NCBI RefSeq assembly: GCF_013181195.1
Contig: NZ_SMZP01000001.1
Location: forward strand, 682,001 to 746,000
Origin: Caulobacter sp. RHG1
Lineage (GTDB): Bacteria; Pseudomonadota; Alphaproteobacteria; Caulobacterales; Caulobacteraceae
Direction: 5' to 3'
Length of the DNA: 64,000 bases
Shown: positions 37,040 to 46,758 of the stretch, one piece after another
Layout of the letters: each line of letters starts with the position of its first letter
Numbering within the stretch: the stretch's first letter is position 1
The notes under the pieces: model-generated
What the model was told of the DNA's origin: nothing
The model's database searches: none
Seen by the model: only the letters and a program-made list of their open reading frames with translations
Made by a program: the position numbers and the translations under genes

Positions 37040-38734
37040 ATGTCGTTTACGCGTCGCGCCGCGCTCGCCAGCGCAGCCTTGCTCATGGTTGCGCAACCGG
37101 TCCTCGCGGCCACTCCGGCCAAGCCTGCCGCTCAGAAGACGGTCAAGACCGCTACGTCGGACTTCGTCCCGTCGGCCGAAGCCATCAAGGCTCACATGGG
37201 CTTCCTGGCCGATGACGCCATGGAAGGCCGCGAAGCCGGCACTCGCGGCTACGACATCGCCGCCAACTATGTCGCCGCCCAGTACGCCCTGCTCGGCGTC
37301 AAGCCGGCCGGCGGCGCGGGGTCCTACCTGCAGCCCGTGCCGCTGCTGGCCTTCCGCCCGGTCGGCGAAGGCGTGCTGACCATCACCGGCGCCGACGGCA
37401 AGCCGGTCGCTCTGAAGTACGGCGAGGACTACCTGCCCTCGGGCCAGGCCCAGGCCGCCGAGCTGAACCTGGACGCGCCGCTGGTCTTCGTTGGCTACGG
37501 CGTCGTTGATCCCAGCCGCAACCGCGACGACTTCGCGGGCCTGGACGTGAAGGGCAAGATCGTCGTCATGCTGACCGGCGCCCCGACCTCGATCCAGACG
37601 GAAGAGCGCGCTCACCTCAGCAGCCCCAACACCAAGCGCACCGAAGCCCAGAAGCGCGGCGCCATCGGCGTTCTCACCATCCCGACCACCAGCGGCGAGA
37701 AGCGCCGTCCGTTCGTGCGCGGCCTGTCGGGCATGAAGGAATGGCGCGTGGTGTGGCGCAACGCCCAGGACGTCGGCTCCATCCGTGCGCCGGGCGCTCC
37801 CGCCCTGGCCAGTATCAGCCTGGCCGGCGCCGAGAAGCTGTTCGCCGGCGCCCCGACGCCGCTGGCGACCGTCCTGGCCGAGGCCGAGACCCCGGCCGGC
37901 GCGGTCAAGGGCTTCGCCCTGCCCTTCAAGGCCCAGATCGCCCTGAAGACCGAGATCGAGAAGCGCGAGAGCAGCAACGTGGTCGGCCTGATCGAAGGCT
38001 CTGACCCGACGCTGAAGGCCCAGACCATCATCCTGTCGGCCCACCTCGACCACATCGGGATCAAGGACAACGCCAAGCCGGGCGAAGACCGCATCAACAA
38101 CGGCGCTCTGGATAACGCCTCGGGCATCGCCACCCTGCTGGAGGTCGCGCGCGGCTTCAAGAACAGCAAGGTGCGCCCCAAGCGCTCGATCGTGCTGCTG
38201 GCCGTGACCGCCGAGGAAAAGGGCCTGGTCGGCTCGGACTACTTCGCCACCAACCCGACGGTGAAGAAGGCCGACATCACCGCCGACGTGAACCTGGACA
38301 TGCCGGTGCTGCTGTATCCGTTCACCGACGTCATCGCGTTCGGCGCCGACCGCTCGACCATCGGCGCCACCGTGAGCCGCGCCGCCGGCCGCGTGGGCGT
38401 GGCGCTGTCAGGCGACCCGATGCCGGAAGAAGGCCTGTTCACCCGCTCGGACCACTACCGCTTCGTCGAGCAGGGCGTGCCGTCGGTGTTCCTGATGACC
38501 GGCTTCCAGAACGGCGGCGAGAAGGCCTTCACCACGTTCCTGAAGACCAACTACCACCACCCGGGCGACGACCTGAACCAGCCGATCGACTACCAGGCGG
38601 CCGCCAAGTTCGCGCTCGTGAACTACGAGATCGCCCGCGAACTGGCCAATCAGCCCGAGCGTCCGGTGTGGAAGAAGGGCGACTTCTTCGGCGGCGCCTT
38701 CGCCCCGGCGGGTCATCCGTCCGCGGCGAAATAA
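37040..38734 (+). CDS. M28 family zinc aminopeptidase/metallopeptidase, exported
   Basis: A 564-residue exocytosolic peptidase. The leader SFTRRAALASAALLMVAQPVLAA has a twin-arginine-like RR. A PA-type insertion spans about 115-290. The M28 metal ligands are SAHLDHIG (His, Asp), NNGALDNASG (Asp), TAEEKGLVGSDYF (Glu-Glu), NLDM (Asp) and the final His in NYHHPGDDLNQ. ATG at 37040 follows AGGAG by 11 nt. It is a single gene with its own terminator. Confidence 0.92.
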   Translation: MSFTRRAALASAALLMVAQPVLAATPAKPAAQKTVKTATSDFVPSAEAIKAHMGFLADDAMEGREAGTRGYDIAANYVAAQYALLGVKPAGGAGSYLQPVPLLAFRPVGEGVLTITGADGKPVALKYGEDYLPSGQAQAAELNLDAPLVFVGYGVVDPSRNRDDFAGLDVKGKIVVMLTGAPTSIQTEERAHLSSPNTKRTEAQKRGAIGVLTIPTTSGEKRRPFVRGLSGMKEWRVVWRNAQDVGSIRAPGAPALASISLAGAEKLFAGAPTPLATVLAEAETPAGAVKGFALPFKAQIALKTEIEKRESSNVVGLIEGSDPTLKAQTIILSAHLDHIGIKDNAKPGEDRINNGALDNASGIATLLEVARGFKNSKVRPKRSIVLLAVTAEEKGLVGSDYFATNPTVKKADITADVNLDMPVLLYPFTDVIAFGADRSTIGATVSRAAGRVGVALSGDPMPEEGLFTRSDHYRFVEQGVPSVFLMTGFQNGGEKAFTTFLKTNYHHPGDDLNQPIDYQAAAKFALVNYEIARELANQPERPVWKKGDFFGGAFAPAGHPSAAK

Positions 38735-38761
38735 GCTGCGCTGAAAAGCTTGATTGACCCG

Positions 38762-38799
38762 GAGGGCGGCGGAAGGGATTCTGCCGCCCTCTTGCTTTT
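38762..38799 (+). terminator. Intrinsic terminator of the M28 peptidase gene
   Basis: GAGGGCGGC (38762-38770) pairs with GCCGCCCTC (38783-38791), followed by TTGCTTTT. Confidence 0.8.
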
Positions 38800-38817
38800 C
38801 GGACCTCTGGATTTCGC

Positions 38818-39453
38818 GTGACTCTCCGCACCGGCGCCTTCCTGAAGATCGGGGTGATCGCGCCGGCCATCATGGTGGCAGACGTGTGGCTGGCGCAGCG
38901 GCTGTTTCCGGGCTTCGACGCCGGCGCTCAGTTCATCAGCGAGCTGGGCGGCCCAGCCGCGCCCCTGCCCGAGGTCTTCAACTACGGCATGATGATCGCC
39001 GGCATCGCGGGCCTCTTGGCCGGGGCCGGCTTCGCCCATGCGCTGGAACAGGCCGGCAGCCGCCGCGCGGTGTCGGCCTTCGCAGGGCTGTTCGTGGCGC
39101 TGACGGGCCTGGGCGCCTTCTTCGCCGGCGTGTTCCACTGGCCCGATCCGATGCACCGCGCCTGCGGCGTGGGCCTGGCCATCCAGTTCGCGCCGCTGTT
39201 CACGGCGTGGGCGCTGTGGGGAAAGCCGGGCTACCGCCGGCTGGCCAGCTTCTCGCTGGGCTGGTTCCTCGGCCTGCTGCTGGTCTTCGCCCTGCTGACC
39301 GGGGTTTGGAACGTGCGCACCGGCAACGACGTCGGCTTCTGGCAGCGCGGCCACGCCTTCCTGGGCCTGCTGTGGCTGGCCATCGCCGCCTGGACCCTGG
39401 AGAAGGGCTGGAAGGCGTCGCTGACCGCCGAGCCTGAGGCCGCGACCGCTTAA
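38818..39453 (+). CDS. DUF998 family membrane protein
   Basis: A 211-residue protein with six predicted helices. It shows the DUF998 traits QFISELGGPAAPLPEVFNYG near residue 45 and FHWPDPMHRACGVGLAIQF (about 105-123). Function unknown. It starts with GTG and the binding site is weak. It lies just past the terminator of the M28 gene and so has its own promoter. Confidence 0.72.
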   Translation: MTLRTGAFLKIGVIAPAIMVADVWLAQRLFPGFDAGAQFISELGGPAAPLPEVFNYGMMIAGIAGLLAGAGFAHALEQAGSRRAVSAFAGLFVALTGLGAFFAGVFHWPDPMHRACGVGLAIQFAPLFTAWALWGKPGYRRLASFSLGWFLGLLLVFALLTGVWNVRTGNDVGFWQRGHAFLGLLWLAIAAWTLEKGWKASLTAEPEAATA

Positions 39454-39461
39454 CGCCCCCC

Positions 39462-40082
39462 TTAACGCCAGGCGTAGTTGAAGCTGACGCTGATCCGCTG
39501 CTCGTCGGCGCGATTGGGCGTCACCTCGTGACGCAGCCAGCTCTCCCACATCAGCACCGTGCCGGGCGCGGGCTGGACGTAGACGAACGGCTGCAGGCCC
39601 TCGGGCGCGTCGGCCTCGCGGGTCGGGGCGGCCATCATCATCGCCAGGCGCGGATCTTCCAGCTTCAAGGCCGAGGCGCCCGGCGGGATGGTGATGTAGA
39701 CCGTGCCGGAGATGACGCTGTGCGGGTGGATGTGGCTGGTGTGCTGGCCGCCCGGCTCCAGGATGTTGATCCAGTAGCTGTCCATGACCAGCTTGCCGCC
39801 GGCCAGGTCGAAGCGCAGCTCCTTGGCGAAGGCCAGGGCGTGCTTGTCCAGCTTGCGCTTGAGGTCGTCGAACAGGCTGTCGCGCTGCGCCAAGTCGTTC
39901 AGCGAGGCGTAGGACGTATAGCCCAGATAGCCTTTGTTGTAGGCCCAGGCCTGGCCGGCGTCGTCGTCCTCGGCGATGGCGATGCACGCGTCATGCAGGT
40001 CGTCGATGAAGGTGTCGAAACCCTTCTCCCCAGCCAGGGAAGCTTCATAGAGCGGCGTGACGAAGAGCGAGCGCATGGTCAT
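39462..40082 (-). CDS. TIGR02466 family putative 2OG-Fe(II) oxygenase
   Basis: A 206-residue protein. The iron ligands of the double-stranded beta-helix fold are visible as HTSHIHPHSVISGTVYI (His, His) and WLRHEVTPN (His), followed by the 2-oxoglutarate Arg in ADEQRISVSFNYAW. TIGR02466 proteins are related to prolyl-hydroxylase-type enzymes of phages and proteobacteria; the target is unknown. It converges on the DUF998 gene. Confidence 0.85.
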   Translation of the reverse strand: MTMRSLFVTPLYEASLAGEKGFDTFIDDLHDACIAIAEDDDAGQAWAYNKGYLGYTSYASLNDLAQRDSLFDDLKRKLDKHALAFAKELRFDLAGGKLVMDSYWINILEPGGQHTSHIHPHSVISGTVYITIPPGASALKLEDPRLAMMMAAPTREADAPEGLQPFVYVQPAPGTVLMWESWLRHEVTPNRADEQRISVSFNYAWR

Positions 40083-40194
40083 GGAGCGCGGCGTAGTCCA
40101 CCCGGTTCAAGGATGTCAAAGACACTTTATAGTTGTTTCACAAAAAGATTAATGCGAGAGTGGAATATCAGTGTTCTTCCAGCGGGGGCGGGGA

Positions 40195-41097
40195 ATGCGT
40201 ACAGCTTTCATGACGACGGTTTTGCTGGCGGCGGCGCTCGGGCTGGGTGGCTGCGCAAGTTTCGAGGGATATCCCTCCCACAGCGTGGCCGCGGATGAGG
40301 TGTCGGCGTGCCCGGTTTCGGCCGGAACACTCGCGACCCTTCAGCGAACCGACTACGACACCGCCCGCAAAAGCGCCAGCACGAGCGACGCCGAGCGGCG
40401 GAGGCTGCGAAACATCTTCATCGATAGCTGCATGGGCGCGATCAATGCGAGCTATCGCGCGTTCGCCCGCGAGCTGACCGGTGATCAGAAGTATTTCAAT
40501 GTCGGAACCGATGTGGCCGCGGGGGGCTTCACGACGGCCGCGACCCTGGCGAAGAGCGCCAGAACCAAGACCTTCCTGGCGGCCTATGCGACCACGATCC
40601 TTGGCCTTCGCAGCAGCGTCGACAAAGAGGTTTTCCTCGGGAAGACCCTCACCGCCCTGACCGCCCAGATGGACGCCTCCCGCAAGGTCGTGATGGTCGA
40701 CATCATCATCGGCCGGAACGAACCCGACAGCGACTATTCACTCGATACCGCGCTTCTGGACCTTCAGGAACTCTATGAGGCCGGCAGCATCAACAGCGCG
40801 ATCACCGCCGTCACCGCCGACGCCGGAGAGAAGAGCAAAGAGGCGAAGGCCGAAATCAAGGAGTTCCGTTACAAGTCCACGGCGGATGCGCAGACCGACA
40901 AAATATACGCCTACTTCGCCGCCAACACTCCCGGCGACGGTGCAAGACTAAGTGAAATAGTCAAATGCACATCTTCCGCCGCCCGCATGACGCCGATGGA
41001 TGCTCAGTTGGAAGCGCTGCGCGTCTCCGAAGCCGGGAGCCCTGTTGAACGCGCGGAGATCGTCGGCTGCCTCAAGGGCAAGAACCTCATCCAATAG
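40195..41097 (+). CDS. Hypothetical lipoprotein, 300 residues
   Basis: The leader ends with lipobox LGGC (Cys20), so the protein is probably lipid-anchored. The mature part is mostly helical, with four further Cys spread along it, and ends CLKGKNLIQ. No family was recognised. Codon use is a little less GC-biased than in neighbours, and the region before it (40090-40190) is AT-rich. A 63-residue gene follows 9 bp downstream, forming a two-gene unit. Confidence 0.72.
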   Translation: MRTAFMTTVLLAAALGLGGCASFEGYPSHSVAADEVSACPVSAGTLATLQRTDYDTARKSASTSDAERRRLRNIFIDSCMGAINASYRAFARELTGDQKYFNVGTDVAAGGFTTAATLAKSARTKTFLAAYATTILGLRSSVDKEVFLGKTLTALTAQMDASRKVVMVDIIIGRNEPDSDYSLDTALLDLQELYEAGSINSAITAVTADAGEKSKEAKAEIKEFRYKSTADAQTDKIYAYFAANTPGDGARLSEIVKCTSSAARMTPMDAQLEALRVSEAGSPVERAEIVGCLKGKNLIQ

Positions 41098-41106
41098 GAG
41101 CCTGGA

Positions 41107-41298
41107 ATGTCCGAGCTGCACGAGACACCCGCCAGCGAAAAGAAGCTCAAGCAAGTCGTCTATGAAGGCGTTACGGAAGAGCGCCGCCCGACTGTGATTC
41201 GCATTCTCTGGCTGAGCAAGGCGATCAAGGTGGACGCCGTCAAGACCGGAGAAACCTATACGATCACGGCGTTGATCGAGGTCCCCGCAGCCGAGTAG
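41107..41298 (+). CDS. Hypothetical 63-residue cytosolic protein
   Basis: AGGAG lies 7 nt before the ATG. The sequence ([20 protein letters not shown], then [14 protein letters not shown]) is charged at the N-terminus and beta-like towards the end. There is no signal peptide or membrane segment, unlike its lipoprotein partner. The family is unknown. Confidence 0.65.
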   Translation: MSELHETPASEKKLKQVVYEGVTEERRPTVIRILWLSKAIKVDAVKTGETYTITALIEVPAAE

Positions 41299-41347
41299 AC
41301 AACTCTGCCCCATCGCGCCCGTCGCCGCCTTCCTCGGACTCGCCTAT

Positions 41348-43261
41348 ATGTCGGGCGTGACCGACACGACTGACGACTCCCCTACCCCGCCCCGCCTCAT
41401 CGGCGCCGCCCTGATCAAGGACGAGGTCACGCGCCTGCCTGACGCGCCGGGCGTCTACCGCATGATCGGCGACGCCGAGGAAGTGCTGTACGTCGGCAAG
41501 GCCAAGAGCCTGAAAAAACGCGTGGTGCAGTACGCACAAGGCCGCTTCCACACCAACCGCATCGCCCACATGGTCGATGCGACGCGGTCCATGGAGTTCG
41601 TCACCACCCGCACCGAAGCCGACGCCCTGCTGCTCGAGATCAACCTGATCAAGCAGCTGAAGCCGCGCTTCAACGTGCTGCTGCGCGATGACAAGAGCTT
41701 CCCAGAGATCGTTATCCGCCGCGATCACGACGCTCCGCAGCTGCGCAAGCATCGCGGCGCGCACACGATCAAGGGCGACTATTTCGGACCGTTCGCCAGC
41801 GCCTGGGCGGTCAACCGGACGCTGAACACCCTGCAGAAGGCCTTCCTGCTGCGCTCATGCAGCGACAGCGTCTACGACGCTCGCGACCGGCCCTGCATGC
41901 TGCACCAGATCAAGCGCTGCGCCGCGCCGTGCACCGGCCTGATCGGCAAGGACGACTATCAGGCCCTGGTCGACCAGGCCGAGGCTTTCTTGAGAGGAAA
42001 GTCCCGCGCGGTCATGGCGTCCATGGCCAAGCAGATGGAAGAGGCGGCCGAGGAGCTGGAATTCGAGCGCGCGGCCCGCCTGCGCGACCGCATCCGCGCC
42101 CTGTCGGCCGTCGCCCAGGAGACCCAGATCAATCCCGAGACCGTGGACGAGGCCGACGTCGTGGCCCTGCACGTCGAGGGCGGCCAGGCCTGCGTGCAGG
42201 TGTTCTTCTTCCGCGCCGGCCAGAACTGGGGCAACCGCGCCTATTTCCCGCGGGTCGCCGGCGCAGCCGACGAGTCCGAGGACGAGACGACCACCGAGGA
42301 ACAACGGATCCTGACCGCGTTCCTGGGCCAGTTCTATGACGACAAGCCGATCCCGCGCCTGATCCTGGCCAATCTGGAGCCGGCCGAGATCGGGCTGCTG
42401 TCCGAGGCCTTCGCCCTGAAGAGCGGCCGCAAGGTCGAGATCGCCGTGCCCAGGCGCGGTGAAAAGGCCGATCTGGTCGGCCACGCCCTGACCAATGCCC
42501 GCGAGGCCCTGGGCCGCAAGATGGCCGAGGGCTCGGCCCAGACCAAGCTGCTGGCCGGTGTGTGCGAAGCGTTCAAGCTGGAAGCCCCGCCCGAGCGGAT
42601 CGAGGTCTACGACAACAGCCACATCCAGGGCACCAACGCCGTGGGCGGCATGATCGTGGCCGGGCCGGAAGGCTTCATGAAAGGCCAGTACCGCAAGTTC
42701 AACATCAAGAGCACCGAGCTCACCCCCGGCGACGACTACGGCATGATGAAGGAGGTGCTGAAGCGCCGCTTCGCCCGCCTGGTCAAGGAAGAGGAGGAAG
42801 GCGACAGCGACAACCGCCCCGACCTCGTGCTGGTCGACGGCGGCAAGGGCCAGCTGGACGCGGCGCTGGAGATCATGGCCGATCTTGGCGTCGACGACAT
42901 CGCCGTCGTGGGCGTCGCCAAGGGCCCGGACCGCGACGCCGGCTTGGAGCGCTTCTTCATCCCCGGCCAGACGCCGTTCATGCTCGAGCCCAAGTCGCCG
43001 GTGCTCTACTACCTGCAGCGCCTGCGCGACGAGGCCCACCGCTTCGCCATCGGGGCCCATCGCACCCGCCGCAGCATGGACCTGAAGAAGAACCCGCTGG
43101 ACGAGATCGAGGGCGTCGGGCCCGGCCGCAAGAAGGCCCTGCTGCACGCCTTCGGCTCGGCCAAGGGCGTGGGCCGCGCCAGCGTCGAGGACCTGGTCAA
43201 GGTCGAGGGCGTGAGCCAGGCCCTGGCCGAACGCATTCACGGCTTTTTCCGCAAGGGGTAG
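41348..43261 (+). CDS. uvrC: Excinuclease ABC subunit C
   Basis: A 637-residue nucleotide-excision-repair endonuclease that makes both cuts at a UvrAB-marked lesion. The GIY-YIG domain (about 27-110) has APGVYRM and [15 protein letters not shown] Cys-rich stretch ([15 protein letters not shown]) and a UVR helix ([14 protein letters not shown]) follow. The RNase H-like nuclease has [10 protein letters not shown] and [15 protein letters not shown]. Two helix-hairpin-helix motifs close it ([25 protein letters not shown]). No LexA-type box was seen upstream. Confidence 0.97.
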   Translation: MSGVTDTTDDSPTPPRLIGAALIKDEVTRLPDAPGVYRMIGDAEEVLYVGKAKSLKKRVVQYAQGRFHTNRIAHMVDATRSMEFVTTRTEADALLLEINLIKQLKPRFNVLLRDDKSFPEIVIRRDHDAPQLRKHRGAHTIKGDYFGPFASAWAVNRTLNTLQKAFLLRSCSDSVYDARDRPCMLHQIKRCAAPCTGLIGKDDYQALVDQAEAFLRGKSRAVMASMAKQMEEAAEELEFERAARLRDRIRALSAVAQETQINPETVDEADVVALHVEGGQACVQVFFFRAGQNWGNRAYFPRVAGAADESEDETTTEEQRILTAFLGQFYDDKPIPRLILANLEPAEIGLLSEAFALKSGRKVEIAVPRRGEKADLVGHALTNAREALGRKMAEGSAQTKLLAGVCEAFKLEAPPERIEVYDNSHIQGTNAVGGMIVAGPEGFMKGQYRKFNIKSTELTPGDDYGMMKEVLKRRFARLVKEEEEGDSDNRPDLVLVDGGKGQLDAALEIMADLGVDDIAVVGVAKGPDRDAGLERFFIPGQTPFMLEPKSPVLYYLQRLRDEAHRFAIGAHRTRRSMDLKKNPLDEIEGVGPGRKKALLHAFGSAKGVGRASVEDLVKVEGVSQALAERIHGFFRKG

Positions 43262-43327
43262 AAGGTTCACTTGACGGTCGCGCAGGCGGCGGGGATAGCT
43301 AGCTCAACCTTAGATCGCGGAGCGCCC

Positions 43328-44443
43328 ATGCGCGGTTTGCTGCTGGCCCTGGCTGTCGTGTCGCCCGTCACCGCCCTGGCGAGCGTCCCACCGCCGCCCG
43401 TCACCGAAAACGCGGCGGAGATGCAGCTGGTCAGCTTCGCCGCCGCACCAGTCGTCACCTGCGCCCAGGGAACCGCCCGCCTGGTCGAGGGCGCACCGCC
43501 CTCGCCACGGACCTGGCAGCCCTGGCGGCCGCCGGGCGCGCCCGCCCCCGTTCCGCCGACGCTCGCCGCCCATACCTTCTCGATCAACGCCGAGGGCCGG
43601 GTTCTGGATCTGAAGAGCACGACCCCCTCGACGCAGTGGCTGGCCCAGGAACAGGCTGCCGCCATCGTCAGCTGGCGGTTCGCGCCGGGCGCGCCCGCCA
43701 GCGGCTGCAGCGTCGATCTGGCGCCGACCTACGTCCCGGTGACCGCGGCCTCGCCGGCCCGGCTGTTCGCCCTGCTGGCCGCCGAGGGCCGCAATACGCC
43801 GCTCCCCGTCCGCAAGGCGCTCGCCGCTGGCGGCGACTGTGGCGAGGCAACGCCGCGCCGTCGCCCGCAGATGGTGATCTATCCCGACCTGCGCCCCTTC
43901 GAGAACAAGACCCTCGATCCGGCCTGGGCTGGCGTACGCTACGACATCGACGCCAGCGGCGCGGTCCGCAATGTCCGGGTCGCGGCCCAGCACGGAGAGC
44001 CCGCCTTCGCCGACGCCGCCGCCTCGGCCGTTGCAGAGGCCCGGTTCTTCCCGGGTCCGGCGCGCACCGGCTGCTACGCGGCCTTCAAGGCCTCCCCGCG
44101 CGCTACGGAGGCGCCCGCCCGGCCGGACGCCAAGCGCTTCGATCGCCCCGACGACGCTTGCAAGGTGACCCGCGAGGCGCTGAACATCCCGGCGGCGAAG
44201 TTCTACCCGCCGGCCTACGCCAAGCAGCGCGTTTCCGGCTGGGCGATCGTGCGGTTCGACGTCGCCCCCTGGGGCCAGGTCGGGGCCATCGAGGTGCTGG
44301 AAGCCCAGCCCAGCGCCGCCTTCGGCGATGCGGCTCGCAGCCTCGTGCAGTCCGCCCGCCCCAGTCCGCCGGCCAGCGGCTATCGCGGCTGCGTCATCCC
44401 GATCGTCTACGCTATTCCGTCGCCTCCGGAAGACAACGACTAG
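43328..44443 (+). CDS. Exported protein with TonB C-terminal-like domains
   Basis: A 371-residue periplasmic protein with signal peptide ending TALASVP. Three beta-alpha-beta segments resemble TonB_C: HTFSINAEGRVLDLKS, VRYDIDASGAVRNVRVAAQHGEPAFADAA and IVRFDVAPWGQVGAIEVLEAQPSAAFGDAA. The usual N-terminal membrane anchor and Pro-rich linker of TonB are absent. GGAG lies 5 nt before ATG 43328. Energy transduction is therefore doubtful; it may bind outer-membrane partners. Confidence 0.7.
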   Translation: MRGLLLALAVVSPVTALASVPPPPVTENAAEMQLVSFAAAPVVTCAQGTARLVEGAPPSPRTWQPWRPPGAPAPVPPTLAAHTFSINAEGRVLDLKSTTPSTQWLAQEQAAAIVSWRFAPGAPASGCSVDLAPTYVPVTAASPARLFALLAAEGRNTPLPVRKALAAGGDCGEATPRRRPQMVIYPDLRPFENKTLDPAWAGVRYDIDASGAVRNVRVAAQHGEPAFADAAASAVAEARFFPGPARTGCYAAFKASPRATEAPARPDAKRFDRPDDACKVTREALNIPAAKFYPPAYAKQRVSGWAIVRFDVAPWGQVGAIEVLEAQPSAAFGDAARSLVQSARPSPPASGYRGCVIPIVYAIPSPPEDND

Positions 44444-44489
44444 CACGCGCCCCCTCCCCCTTCGCGCGCAACGCGGTTAAACCATCGCC

Positions 44490-45509
44490 ATGGTTCAGCC
44501 TGTCGTATCGCCCGTTTCCATTCCGCCCCTGCCCGTCGTCGTCGCCCGTTCACGCGCGGGCAAGCGCCTGTCGATCGTAGCCCCCTGCTACAACGAGCAG
44601 GAGGTGCTGGACCTGTTCTTCGGCCGCATCGAGGACGAGCTGGCCCAGCTGGGCGTCGACTACGAGATCGTCTGCGTCAACGACGGCAGCCGCGACCACA
44701 CCCTGGCCGTGCTGCTGCGCCATCATCAGCGCAACCCGAAGATCAAGGTCATCAACCTGGCCCGCAACTTCGGCAAGGAGACCGCCCTGTCGGCCGGTCT
44801 GGACGCGGTGATCGGTGACATGATCGTGCCGATCGACGTCGACCTGCAGGACCCGCCCGAGCTGATCGGCCAGTTCATCACCGCCTGGGAGAACGGCGCC
44901 GACGTCGCCTATGGCGTTCGCATCGATCGCAGCAGCGACACAGCCCTCAAGCGCTTCACCGCCCAGGGCTTCTACAAGGCCTTCAACCGCCTGTCGGACG
45001 TCGACCTGCCCTACAACGCCGGCGACTATCGGCTGATGGACAAGCGGGTGGTGGACGTGTTGCGCCAGCTGCCCGAGCGCAACCGCTTCATGAAGGGCCT
45101 GTTCGCCTGGGTCGGCTTCCGCCAGGAGGCCGTGCCGTATGCGCGCCCCGAGCGCGCGGCCGGCTCCAGCTCGTGGCGCTACTGGAAACTCTGGAACTTC
45201 GCCCTGGACGGCATCACCTCGTTCAGCACCGCGCCGATCCGGGTGTGGAGCTATGTCGGCGTCGTGGCCGGCGTGCTGGCCGCCCTGGCTGCGCTGTTCC
45301 TGGTGCTGCGCACGCTTCTGGAGGGCAACAAGGTCCCCGGCTACCCCTCGCTGATGGTGGTGATCCTGACCGGCTTCGCCATCCAGATGCTGGCCATCGG
45401 CTCGCTGGGCGAATACGTCGCCCGCATCTATCAGGAGGTGAAAGGCCGCCCGCTGTACGTGGTCATGGACCGCTACGGCTTCGACGCCACGCCCGGAGCG
45501 GACGCTTGA
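44490..45509 (+). CDS. Glycosyltransferase family 2, GtrB/DPM1-like polyprenyl-phosphate sugar transferase
   Basis: A 339-residue membrane enzyme expected to move a sugar from a nucleotide donor to a polyprenyl phosphate. The GT2 domain has SIVAPCYNEQEVL, VCVNDGSRDHT, the DxD-type PIDVDLQDPPE and the acceptor region AGDYRLMDKRVVDVL. Two C-terminal helices (about 252-275 and 290-312) anchor it. The following GtrA-like gene starts at its stop codon, so the pair probably supplies sugar for surface glycan modification. Confidence 0.9.
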   Translation: MVQPVVSPVSIPPLPVVVARSRAGKRLSIVAPCYNEQEVLDLFFGRIEDELAQLGVDYEIVCVNDGSRDHTLAVLLRHHQRNPKIKVINLARNFGKETALSAGLDAVIGDMIVPIDVDLQDPPELIGQFITAWENGADVAYGVRIDRSSDTALKRFTAQGFYKAFNRLSDVDLPYNAGDYRLMDKRVVDVLRQLPERNRFMKGLFAWVGFRQEAVPYARPERAAGSSSWRYWKLWNFALDGITSFSTAPIRVWSYVGVVAGVLAALAALFLVLRTLLEGNKVPGYPSLMVVILTGFAIQMLAIGSLGEYVARIYQEVKGRPLYVVMDRYGFDATPGADA

Positions 45510-45937
45510 GCGTGGCCGCGATGCTGACCCCGGCCCGACGGGATTTCCTACTGTCCGCGCTGCGCTACGGCCTGGCGGGCGTCATCAACACCCTGGTCGG
45601 CTTCTCGATCATCATCGCCCTGGACGTCGGCCTGGGCCTGGACGCGCACCTGGCCAACGCCGTCGGCTATGCGGTCGGCATCTGTGTCAGCTTCGCCCTC
45701 AGCAAGCTCTTCGTGTTCAAGGACCGGCAGACCAAGGCCCGCGCGCCGCTGCGCTACCTCACCGCCGTGGCCCTGGCGTTCGCGATCAACCAAGGCGTCC
45801 TGACCCTGGCGCGCTTCGTGGTTCCGCCGGGCGCGGTGTTCGATGTTGCAGCCCAGGGTGCAGCCGTGGTCAGCTATACCGCGACGCTGTTCCTGCTGAG
45901 CCACTTCTGGGTCTTCGCCCACCAGCCGGACGCCTAA
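45506..45937 (+). CDS. GtrA family membrane protein
   Basis: About 143 residues with four helices. RYGLAGVINTLVGF and VGYAVGICVSFALSKLFVFK are the GtrA signatures. GtrA proteins are thought to flip polyprenyl-linked sugars. TTG at 45506 overlaps the GT2 stop (TTGA) and has GGAG 7 nt upstream; GTG 45512 and ATG 45521 are alternatives. It lies between the GT2 and methyltransferase genes. Confidence 0.85.
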   Translation: MSVAAMLTPARRDFLLSALRYGLAGVINTLVGFSIIIALDVGLGLDAHLANAVGYAVGICVSFALSKLFVFKDRQTKARAPLRYLTAVALAFAINQGVLTLARFVVPPGAVFDVAAQGAAVVSYTATLFLLSHFWVFAHQPDA

Positions 45938-45952
45938 AGACCAGGACTCGCC

Positions 45953-46678
45953 ATGGAACGCCTGATCTACGACCGCATCCGCGACCTGGAGACCGACCAC
46001 TGGTGGTTCGTCGGCCGGCGTAAGATCCTGCGTCAGCTGCTGCGCCGCATCGGCACGCCCGCCGGCGCCCGGATCCTGGAAGTCGGCTGCGGCGCAGGCG
46101 GCAATGTCCCGCTGCTGCGCGAGTTCGGCTCCGTCGCGGCCCTGGAGCCCGACGACGAGTCGCGCGCCTACGCCTCCGAGCGCCTGGATCTGAAGATCGA
46201 CTCCGGCCTGCTGCCCGACGGCCTGCCCTATGCGCCCGAAAGCTTCGACCTCGTCTGCGCCTTCGACGTGGTCGAGCACGTCGACGACGACGCCGGCTCG
46301 GTCAAGGCCCTGGCCCGCCTGGTCAAGCCGGGCGGCGCGATCCTGACCACGGTGCCGGCCTATCAGTGGATGTGGAGCCACCACGACGTGGCCCATCACC
46401 ACAAGCGCCGCTATCTACTGCCGGCCTATCGCGCCCTGTTCGACCAGGCCGGGCTGAAGGTCGAGACCGCGACCTACTTCAACACCCTGCTGTTCCCGCT
46501 GGCCGCCGTGCGGCGGACGGCCAAGAAGCTGCTCAAGGACGAGAGCGCCGACGACGCCATGCCGCCCGCCTGGCTGAACAAGACCCTGGCCGGCGTCTTC
46601 TCGCTGGAGGCGCCGCTGGCCGTGGGCGGCGGCCTGCCGTTCGGACTCTCGATCGCCGTGATCGCTCGCAAGCCCTGA
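45953..46678 (+). CDS. Class I SAM-dependent methyltransferase
   Basis: A 241-residue enzyme. The SAM site is ILEVGCGAGGNVPLL (about 42-56), with ALEPDD as the acidic loop and FDLVCAFDVVEHVDDD as motif II/post-I. HHDVAHHHKRRY is a marker of methyltransferases found with GtrB/GtrA cassettes. It follows the GtrA gene by 15 bp, so a lipid-linked sugar or glycan is a plausible substrate. Confidence 0.88.
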   Translation: MERLIYDRIRDLETDHWWFVGRRKILRQLLRRIGTPAGARILEVGCGAGGNVPLLREFGSVAALEPDDESRAYASERLDLKIDSGLLPDGLPYAPESFDLVCAFDVVEHVDDDAGSVKALARLVKPGGAILTTVPAYQWMWSHHDVAHHHKRRYLLPAYRALFDQAGLKVETATYFNTLLFPLAAVRRTAKKLLKDESADDAMPPAWLNKTLAGVFSLEAPLAVGGGLPFGLSIAVIARKP

Positions 46679-46758
46679 AATTACTTTCGTAAATTTTATA
46701 CTTGTAATTTTCGCTGCCGGATTCGAACCTCCCATCGAATGAGACGGGAGGCGCGGCC

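Noticed and set aside
41280-41347. SOS (LexA) box before uvrC
   Set aside because: No GTTC-N7-GTTC type element is present.
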